The notes beneath the pieces are model-generated. The model was not told the origin of the DNA, searched no databases, and was given only the letters and a program-made list of their open reading frames with translations. From Thamnaconus septentrionalis (taxonomy: Eukaryota; Chordata; Actinopteri; Tetraodontiformes; Monacanthidae): a stretch of 64,000 nucleotides of DNA. Shown here one piece after another: positions 10,820-21,200 of this stretch. The position numbers were made by a program, and so were the translations under genes. The first letter of the stretch is position 1. Every line of letters begins with the position of its first letter. The DNA lies in the NCBI GenBank assembly GCA_009823395.1, contig CM020509.1, forward strand, positions 21,551,501 to 21,615,500, read 5' to 3'.

Positions 10820-11833
10820 ATTTCTCAATCTGTTGAAGGTTTATCGTTCATGTTTTCTGGAATTTCTGGTTAAAAACATATTGTAGATGTTATTTTTCAT
10901 GGGGATAAAAAGTGGCTGAAAACTGTTTTTAACTTCATCATATGTTGAAAAAAGTCCATTTGAGTTCATTTGATTTATTTACTGGAAATGTAATACTTTA
11001 GTATATACAGACTATTGATTTACCATGATTACTGACTCTTTTTTTTAAAACCTTTTTCCAGAGTGTGCTGTCATTTCAGACAACACTTCCTGTCTCAGAA
11101 ACACTAATCAGAGAACCAGGAATCATTAAACATTAAAACAGCAGCTGAAAGTCCAACACGCCTCGTTAAATCTGATATTAGTCAACAGTTTATTAACAGA
11201 CTCTGATCCTACTTCAAACTTTGAATCTGTTGAAGGTTTATCAATAATGGTTGCTGGAATTTCTGGTAATAAAATATTTTGAGTATTTTCAGTTAATTTG
11301 ATTGATTTACGAGAGATGTATTATTTTATTCTATACACACAATATATGTTCCATGTTTACTGAGTTTTTATGTCTTACATTGTCATGTGATTTCAGGTAA
11401 CACTTACCAGAAACACTATTCAGAGAACAAGGAATCATTAAACATTAAAACAGCAGCTCAAAGTCCAACACGCCCCAATTAATCTGATATCAGTCAACAG
11501 TTTATTAACAGATTCTGATTCTACTTCAAACGTTGAACCTATTTGAGGTTTATCACTAATGTTTGCTGGAATTTCTGGTTATAAAATACTTTGGGCATTT
11601 TTTTTTCACAAGGATAAAAATCCTCAAAGTACTGAAGATTGTGCGTCCACATTCTAGAGTGAAGAGCTGTGGACTGTTTTTATCTCTGTTTGAAAAAGGA
11701 AAACTTAAAATCAGTTCATTCGATTGATTTACTAGAGATATTTTTATTTTATTCTATACACATGATTTATGTTCCGTGTGTACTGAGTTTTTATTTTTTA
11801 CAGAGTGTCATGTGATTTCAGGTAAAACTGACC
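10820..11833. repeat. Degenerate 0.3-kb tandem duplications upstream of gene A
   Basis: The phrase gaaggtttatc...tgctggaatttctgg recurs near 10835, 11233 and 11548. The phrase aatcattaaacattaaaaca recurs near 11126 and 11435. Each block ends in a stretch like tcatgtgatttcaggtaa. This indicates about three diverged copies of a 0.3-kb segment forming the promoter-proximal region of gene A. Confidence 0.65.
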
Positions 11834-11875
11834 AGCAGCAGCAGCAGCAGCAGTGTTATTGAGCGGTGCAGCAGG
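11834..11875 (+). promoter_or_regulatory. Candidate 5' untranslated exon with (AGC)n, proximal copy
   Basis: A short CAG-rich segment ends at the donor gcagg|gtgagt (GT at 11876-11877). A 182-bp intron to the acceptor at 12055-12057 (cctcag) leads straight to the start-codon exon of gene A. Confidence 0.5.
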
Positions 11876-12057
11876 GTGAGTCCTCACTGACTCAATGATC
11901 CACATTAAATCTGATGCCAGTCAACAGAGAAAGTGAGAGGTGGACTAGTGTCTGCTTCATTCCACTGGTGACTCAGTGACAGTGTTTCTACTTCTTCTCT
12001 CTGAGGTGGAACTCACTGTGTTCTTTGCTCACTGTCACACTGCCTGTTTGACCTCAG

Positions 12058-12207
12058 ACTGACTCCACTGCACAAGATGAGTGTTCGTGTGGAGGAAGAG
12101 GAGGACGGAGCGGAGCCTCCAATGTTTAACTATTCGTCCCTGAAGAAATTGTGGTCCGGAAAACAACCTCAGACCTTCAGTGAAGACCCAGGAACCTCTA
12201 AGACTCT
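12058..12207 (+). CDS. Start exon of NLR gene A
   Basis: The acceptor cctcag is at 12052-12057. ATG at 12077-12079 opens a frame [15 protein letters not shown]... of 43 codons plus two bases before the donor gtaagc at 12208. The 5' part is acidic, and the last third ([14 protein letters not shown]) is a degenerate version of the 35-residue repeat encoded by the following exons. It ends in phase 2, as the next exon requires. Fish NLRC3-like genes commonly start with a short acidic MS... exon, which supports this start choice. Confidence 0.7.
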
Positions 12208-15200
12208 GTAAGCAAACTTGGACTGACTCTACAGCCAGGGTCACATGGTCACTTTGGTATTTTATCACACCGATCAAATCCATTGATCCATCTTTGGCTC
12301 ACTCTGTCCAAACTATTGCTAATTTAGAAAAGTTGGAATCTAATGTGAGAGAACCAGTCTGAACTTTTTAAGATGAACTTAAATATTCCTGTTTTCAACA
12401 CAGACGGAGAGCAGAGTCTCCAGTGTCCAGCGGCCTGTCTCTGAGGAGTGACCGCTCCATAGGTCAACCTCTGAACTTCAGTAGAGACCAAGGAACATCT
12501 GAGACTCAGTAAGAAAACTTGGGCTGACTCTATAGACAGGGGCTGTGTCTCAATTCAGGGTCTGCGTCCTTCGAAGGAAGCGTCCTCCGTCACAAGGAAG
12601 CGTCCTCCGAAGGACCCGGCCGAAAAGGACGAACCAAAACCTGCCGCCTCCCTGGTAACCACACGGGACGGTGTAGCCTTCGGCGTATTTTCTTGTTACG
12701 TCACCGCCGTTCCTCCTGCTGGCCAATCCCGGAAGTAGCGTTTTCATAGCGTCAAGCTAACCATGGGTTCGCCATCCAACCATGGCGTTGGATGTTCAAA
12801 TAAGTAAAAACCCTACGTTAAAAACTGAATATTTGACGTGAAATTTGATTACTTAAATTTATACGTCGCGTCTTTGCCAGCACATGCCGCTAATTTCAGC
12901 TGACTTCCCAGGATCCCACGATGCTTTGCAGCAGCACGCGACGCATCCTGGGATATAGAAGGATGCGAAGGATAGTAGCTTTGTGTATCCTTCGAATTGG
13001 CTAAAAGTAGGGCGCATTTTGAGGGTGCATTTGGAGCCTCCTTTGGATTTTGGGGAATTGGGACGAGCCTTCGTGCAGTGCTATGACGCAACGGGCCTTC
13101 AAATGCATGCTTCGAAGGATGCAGACCCTGAATTGAGACACAGCCAGGGTCACATGGTCACTGGGAATTTCTGTCACACTGATCAGATCCATTGATCCAT
13201 CCTTGTCTGACTCTGTCCAAACTATTGCTAATTTAGAAAAGTTGGAATCTAATGTGAGAGAGAACCAGTCTGAACTTTTAAGATGAACTTAAATATTCCT
13301 GTTTTCAACACAGACGGAGAGCAGAGTCTCCAGTGTCCAGCGGCCTGTCTCTGAGGGTGACCGCTCCATGGGTCAACCTCTGAACTTCAGTAGAGACCAA
13401 GGAACCTCTGAGACTCAGTAAGAAAACTTGGGCTGACTCTATAGACAGGGGCTGTGTCTCAATTCAGGGTCTGCGTCCTTCGAAGGAAGCGTCCTCCGTC
13501 ACAAGGAAGCGTCCTCCGAAGGACCCGGCCGAAAAGGACTAACCAAAACCTGCCGCCTCCCTGGTAACCACACGGGACGGTGTAGCCTTCGGCGTATTTT
13601 CTTGTTACGTCACCGCCGTTCCCTCCTGCTGGCCAATCCCGGAAGTGACGTTTTCATAGCGTCAAGCTAACCACGGGTTCGCCATCCAACCATGGCGTTG
13701 GATGTTCAAATAAGTAAAAACCCTACGTTAAAAACTGAATATTTGACGTGAAATTTGATTACTTAAATTTATCGTCGCGTCTTTGCCAGCACATACCGCT
13801 AATTTCAGCTGACTTCCCAGGATCCCACGATGCTTTGCAGCAGCGCGCGGCGCATCCTGGGATATAGAAGGATGCGAAGGATAGTAGCTTTGTGTATCCT
13901 TGAATTGGCTAAAAGTAGGGCATTTTTGAGGTGCATTTGGAGCCTCCTTTGGATTTTGGGGAATTGGGAGGAGCCTTCGTGCAGTGCTATGGACTTAGCG
14001 GGCCTTCAAATGCATGCTTGAAGGATGCAGACCCTGAATTGAGACACAGCCAGGGTCACATGGTCACTGGGAATTTCTGTCACACTGATCAGATCCATTG
14101 ATCCATCCTTGTCTGACTCTGTCCAAACTATTGCTAATTTAGAAAAGTTGGAATCTAATGTGAGAGAACCAGTCTGAACTTTTTAAGATGAACTTAAATA
14201 TTCCTGTTTTCAACACAGACAGAGAGCAGAGTCTCCAGTGTCCAGCGGCCTGTCTCTGAGGAGTGACCGCTCCATAGGTCAACCTCTGAACTTCAGTAGA
14301 GACCAAGGAACCTCTGAGACTCAGTAAGAAAACTTGGGCTGACTCTATAGACAGGGGCTGTGTCTCAATTCAGGGTCTGCGTCCTTCGAAGGAAGCGTCC
14401 TCCGTCACAAGGAAGCGTCCTCCGAAGGACCCGGCCGAAAAGGACTAACCAAAACCTGCCGCCTCCCTGGTAACCACACGGGACGGTGTAGCCTTCGGCG
14501 TATTTTCTTGTTACGTCACCGCCGTTCCCTCCTGCTGGCCAATCCCGGAAGTGACGTTTTCATAGCGTCAAGCTAACCACGGGTTCGCCATCCAACCATG
14601 GCGTTGGATGTTCAAATAAGTAAAAACCCTACGTTAAAAACTGAATATTTGACGTGAAATTTGATTACTTAAATTTATACGTCGCGTCTTTGCCAGCACA
14701 TACCGCTAATTTCAGCTGACTTCCCAGGATCCCACGATGCTTTGCAGCAGCACGCGACGCATCCTGGGATATAGAAGGATGCGAAGGATAGTAGCTTTGT
14801 GTATCCTTCGAATTGGCTAAAAGTAGGGCGCATTTTGAGGGTGCATTTGGAGCCTCCTTTGGATTTTGGGGAATTGGGAGGAGCCTTCGTGCAGTGCTAT
14901 GACGCAACGGGCCTTCAAATGCATGCTTCGAAGGATGCAGACCCTGAATTGAGACACAGCCAGGGTCACATGGTCACTGGGAATTTCTGTCACACTGATC
15001 AGATCCATTGATCCATCCTTGTCTGACTCTGTCCAAACTATTGCTAATTTAGAAAAGTTGGAATCTAATGTGAGAGAACCAGTCTGAACTTTTTAAGATG
15101 AACTTAAATATTCCTGTTTCCAACACAGACGGAGAGCAGAGTCTCCAGTGTCCAGCGGCCTGTCTCTGAGGAGTGACCGCTCCATAGGTCAACCTCTGAA

Positions 15201-18200
15201 CTTCAGTAGAGACCAAGGAACCTCTGAGACTCGGTAAGAAAACTTGGGCTGACTCTATAGACAGGGGCTGTGTCTCAATTCAGGGTCTGCGTCCTTCGAA
15301 GGAAGCGTCCTCCGTCACAAGGAAGCGTCCTCCGAAGGACCCGGCCGAAAAGGACGAACCAAAACCTGCCGCCTCCCCGGTAACCACACGGGACAGTGTA
15401 GCCTTCGGCGTATTTTCTTGTTACGTCACCGCCGTTCCCTCCTGCTGGCCAATCCCGGAAGTGACGTTTTCATAGCGTCAAGCTAACCACGGGTTCGCCA
15501 TCCAACCATGGCGTTGGATGTTCAAATAAGTAAAAACCCTACGTTAAAAACTGAATATTTGACGTGAAATTTGATTACTTAAATTTATACGTCGCGTCTT
15601 TGCCAGCACATACCGCTAATTTCAGCTGACTTCCCAGGATCCCACGATGCTTTGCAGCAGCACGCGACGCATCCTGGGATATAGAAGGATGCGAAGGATA
15701 GTAGCTTGTGTATCCTTGAATTGGCTAAAAGTAGGGCGCATTTTGAGGTGCATTTGGAGCCTCCTTTGGATTTTGGGGAATTGGGAGGAGCCTTCCGTGC
15801 AGTGCTATGACGCAACGGGCCTTCAAATGCATGCTTCGAAGGATGCAGACCCTGAATTGAGACACAGCCAGGGTCACATGGTCACTGGGAATTTCTGTCA
15901 CACTGATCAGATCCATTGATCCATCCTTGTCTGACTCTGTCCAAACTATTGCTAATTTAGAAAAGTTGGAATCTAATGTGAGAGAACCAGTCTGAACTTT
16001 TTAAGATGAACTTAAATATTCCTGTTTCCAACACAGACGGAGAGCAGAGTCTCCAGTGTCCAGCGGCCTGTCTCTGAGGAGTGACCGCTCCATAGGTCAA
16101 CCTCTGAACTTCAGTAGAGACCAAGGAACCTCTGAGACTCGGTAAGAAAACTTGGGCTGACTCTATAGACAGGGGCTGTGTCTCAATTCAGGGTCTGCGT
16201 CCTTGAAGAAGCGTCCTCCGTCTGAAGGCGTCCTCCGAAGGACCCGGCCGAAAAAGGACGAACCAAAACCTGCCGCCTCCCGGTAACCACGGGACGGTGT
16301 AGCCTTCGGCGTATTTTCTTGTTACGTCACCGCCGTTCCCTCCTGCTGGCCAATCCCGAAGTAGCGTTTTCATAGCGTCAAGCTAACCATGGGTTCGCCA
16401 TCCAACCATGGCGTTGGATGTTCAAATAAGTAAAAACCCTACGTTAAAAACTGAATATTTGACGTGAAATTTGATTACTTAAATTTATACGTTGCGTCTT
16501 TGCCAGCACATGCCGCTAATTTCAGCTGACTTCCCAGGATCCCACGATGCTTTGCAGCAGCACGCAACGCATCCTGGGATATAGAAGGATGCGAAGGATA
16601 GTAGCTTTGTGTATCCTTCGAATTGGCTAAGAGTAGGGCGCATTTTGAGGGTGCATTTGGAGCCTCCTTTGGATTTTGGGGAATTGGGACGAGCCTTCGT
16701 GCAGTGCTATGACGCAACGGGCCTTCAAATGCCTGCTTCGAAGGATGCAGACCCTGAATTGAGACAAAGCCAAGTGACATGGTCACTTGGGGTTTCTGTA
16801 ACACGAATCAGATCCAATGATCCGTATTTGTCTGACTCTGTCCAAACTATTGCTAATTTAGAAAAGTTGGAATCTAATGTGAGAGAACCAGTCTGAACTT
16901 TTTAAGATGAACTTAAATATTCCTTTTTCCAACAAAGACGGAGAGCAGAGTCTCCAGTGTCCAGCGGATTGTCTCTGAGGAGTGACCGCTCCATAGGTCA
17001 ACCTCTGAACTTCAGGAGAGACCAAGGAACCTCTGAGACTCAGTAAGAAAACTTGGGCTGACTCTATAGACAGGGGCTGTGTCTCAATTCAGGGTCTGCG
17101 TCCTTCGAAGGAAGCGTCCTCCGTCACAAGGAAGCGTCCTCCGAAGGACCCGGCCGAAAAGGACGAACCAAAACCTGCCGCCTCACTGGTAACCACACGG
17201 GACGGTGTAGCCTTCGGCGTATTTTCTTGTTACGTCACCGCCGTTCCCTCCTGCTGGCCAATCCCGGAAGTGACGTTTTCATAGCGTCAAGCTAACCATG
17301 GGTTCGCCATCCAACCATGGCGTTGGATGTTCAAATAAGTAAAAACCCTACGTTAAAAACTGAATATTTGATGTGAAATTTGATTACTTAAATTTATACT
17401 TCGCGTCTTTGCCAGCACATGCCGCTAATTTCAGCTGACTTCCCAGGATCCCACGATGCTTTGCAGCAGCACGCAACGCATCCTGGGATATAGAAGGATG
17501 CGAAGGATAGCAGCTTTGTGTATCCTTCGAATTGGCTAAAAGTAGGGCGCATTTTGAGGGTGCATTCGGAGCCTCCTTTGGATTTTGGGGAATTGGGAGG
17601 AGCCTTCGTGCAGTGCTATGACGCAACGGGCCTTCAAATGCATGCTTCGAAGGATGCAGACCCTGAATTGAGACACAGCTAGGGTCACATGGTCACTGGG
17701 AATTTCTGTCACACTGATCAGATCCATTGATCCATCCTTGTCTGACTCTGTCCAAACTATTGCTAATTTAGAAAAGTTGGAATCTAATGTGAGAGAACCA
17801 GTCTGAACTTTTTAAGATGAACTTAAATATTCCTGTTTTCAACACAGACGGAGAGCAGAGTCTTCAGTGTCCAGCGGCCTGTCTCTGAGGAGTGACCGCT
17901 CCATAGGTCAACCTCTGAACTTCAGTAGAGACCAAGGAACCTCTGAGACTCGGTAAGAAAACTTGGGCTGACTCTATAGACAGGGGCTGTGTCTCAATTC
18001 AGGGTCTGCGTCCTTCGAAGGAAGCGTCCTCCGTCACAAGGAAGCGTCCTCCGAAGGACCCGGCCGAAAAGGACGAACCAAAACCTGCCGCCTCCCTGGT
18101 AACCACACGGGACGGTGTAGCCTACGGGGTATTTTCTTGTTACGTCACCGCCGTTCCCTCCTGCTGGCCAATCCCGGAAGTGACGTTTTCATAGCATCAA

Positions 18201-21200
18201 GCTGTCCATGGGTTCGCCATCCAACCATGGTGTTGGATGTTCAAATAAGTAAAAACCCTACGTTAAAAACTGAATATTTGATGGGAAATTTGATTACTTA
18301 AATTTATACGTTGCGTCTTTGCCAGCACATGCCGCTAATTTCAGCTGACTTCCCAGGATCCCACGATGCTTTGCAGCAGCACGCAACGCATCCTGGGAAA
18401 TAGAAGGATGCGAAGGATAGTAGCTAAGTGTATCTTTCGAATTGGCTAAAAGTAGGGCGCATTTTGAGGGTGCATTTGGAGCCTCCTTTGGATTTTGGGG
18501 AATTGGGAGGAGCCTTCGTGCAGTGCTTTGACACAACGGGCCTTCAAATGCATGCTTCGAAGGATGCAGACCCTGAATTGAGACACAGCCAGGGTCACAT
18601 GGTCACTGGGAATTTCTGTCACACTGATCAGATCCATTGATCCATCCTTGTCTGACTCTGTCCAAACTATTGCTAATTTAGAAAAGTTGGAATCTAATGT
18701 GAGAGAACCAGTCTGAACTTTTTAAGATGAACTTAAATATTCCTTTTTCCAACAAAGATGGAGAGCAGAGTCTCCAGTGTCCAGCGGATTGTCTCTGAGG
18801 AGTGACCGGTCCATAGGTCAACCTCTGAACTTCAGGAGAGACCAAGGAACCTCTGAGACTCAGTAAGAAAACTTGGGCTGACTCTATAGACAGGGGCTGT
18901 GTCTTAATTCAGGGTCTGCGTCCTTCGAAGGAAGCGTCCTCCGAAGGACCCGGCCGAAAAGGACGAACCAAAACCTGCCGCCTCCCCGGTAACCACACGG
19001 GACGGTGTAGCCTTCGGCGTATTTTCTTGTTACGTCACCGCCGTTCCCTCCTGCTGGCCAATCCCGGAAGTGACGTTTTCATAGCGTCAAGATAACAATG
19101 GGTTCGCTATCCAACCATGGCGTTGGATGTTCAAATAAGTAAAAACCCTACGTTAAAAACTGAATATTTGACGTGAAATTTGATTACTTAAATTTATACG
19201 TTGCGTCTTTGCCAGCACATGCCGCTAATTTCAGCTGACTTCCCAGGATCCCACGATGCTTTGCAGCAGCACGCAACGCATCCTGGGATATAGAAGGATG
19301 CGAAGGATAGTAGCTTTGTGTATCCTTCGAATTGGCTAAAAGTAGGGCGCATTTTGAGGGTGCATTTGGAGCCTCCTTTGGATTTTGGGGAATTGGGAGG
19401 AGCCTTTGTGCAGTGCTATGACGCAACGGGCCTTCAAATGCCTGCTTCGAAGGATGCAGACCCTGAATTGAGACACAGCCAAGTGACATGGTCACTTGGG
19501 GTTTCTGTCACACTAATCAGATCCAATGATCCGTCTTTGTCTTACTCTGTCCAAACTATTGCTAATTTAGAAAAGTTGGAATCTAATGTGAGAGAACCAG
19601 TCTGAACTTTTGAAGATGAACTTAAATATTCCTGTTTCCAACAAAGACGGAGAGCAGAGTCTCCAGTGTCCAGCGGCCTGTCTCTGAGGAGTGACCGCTC
19701 CATAGGTCAACCTCTGAACTTCAGTAGAGACCACGGAACATCTGAGACTCGGTAAGAAAACTTGGGCTGACTCTATAGACAGGGGCTGTGTCTCAATTCA
19801 GGGTCTGCGTCCTTCGAAGGAAGCGTCCTCCGTCGCAAGGAAGCGTCCTCCGAAGGACCTGGCCGAAAAGGACGAACCAAAACCCGCCGCCTCCCCGGTA
19901 ACCACACGGGACGGTGTAGCCTTCGGCGTATTTTCTTGTTACGTCACCGCCGTTCCCTCCTGCTGGCCAATCCCAGAAGTGACGTTTTCATAGCGTCAAG
20001 CTAACCATGGGTTCGCCATCCAACCATGGCGTTGGATGTTCAAATAAGTAAAAACCCTACGTTAAAAACTGAATATTTGACGTGAAATTTGATTACTTAA
20101 ATTTATACGTTGCGTCTTTGCCAGCACATGCCGCTAATTTCAGCTGACTTCCCAGGATCCCACGATGCTTTGCAGCAGCACGCAACGCATCCTGGGATAT
20201 AGAAGGATGCCAAGGATAGTAGCTTTGTGTATCCTTCGAATTGGCTAAGAGTAGGGCGCATTTTGAGGGTGCATTTGGAGCCTCCTTTGGATTTTGGGGA
20301 ATTGGGACGAGCCTTCGTGCAGTGCTATGACGCAACGGGCCTTCAAATGCCTGCTTCGAAGGATGCAGACCCTGAATTGAGACAAAGCCAAGTGACATGG
20401 TCACTTGGGGTTTCTGTCACACGAATCAGATCCAATGATCCGTATTTGTCTGACTCTGTCCAAACTATTGCTAATTTAGAAAAGTTGGAATCTAATGTGA
20501 GAGAACCAGTTTGAACTTTTTAAGATGAACTTAAATATTCCTTTTTCCAACAAAGACGGAGAGCAGAGTCTCCAGTGTCCAGCGGATTGTCTCTGAGGAG
20601 TGACCGGTCCATAGGTCAACCTCTGAACTTCAGGAGAGACCAAGGAACCTCTGAGACTCAGTAAGAAAACTTGGGCTGACTCTATAGACAGGGGCTGTGT
20701 CTCAATTCAGGGTCTGCGTCCTTCGAAGGAAGCGTCCTCCGTCGCAAGGAAGCGTCCTCCGAAGGACCTGGCCGAAAAGGACGAACCAAAACCCGCCGCC
20801 TCCCCGGTAACCACACGGGACGGTGTAGCCTTCGGCGTATTTTCTTGTTACGTCACCGCCGTTCCCTCCTGCTGGCCATTCCCAGAAGTGACGTTTTCAT
20901 AGCCTCAAGCTAACCATGGGTTCACCATCCAACCATGGCGTTGGATGTTCAAATAAGTAAAAACCCTACGTTAAAAACTGAATATTTGACGTGAAATTTG
21001 ATTACTTAAATTTATATGTTGCGTCTTTGCCAGCACATGCCGCTAATTTCAGCTGACTTCCCAGGATCCCACGATCCTTTGCAGCAGCACGCAACGCATC
21101 CTGGGATATAGAAGGATGCGAAGGATAGTAGCTTTGTGTATCCTTCGAATTGGCTAAGAGTAGGGCGCATTTTGAGGGTGCATTTGGAGCCTCCTTTGGA

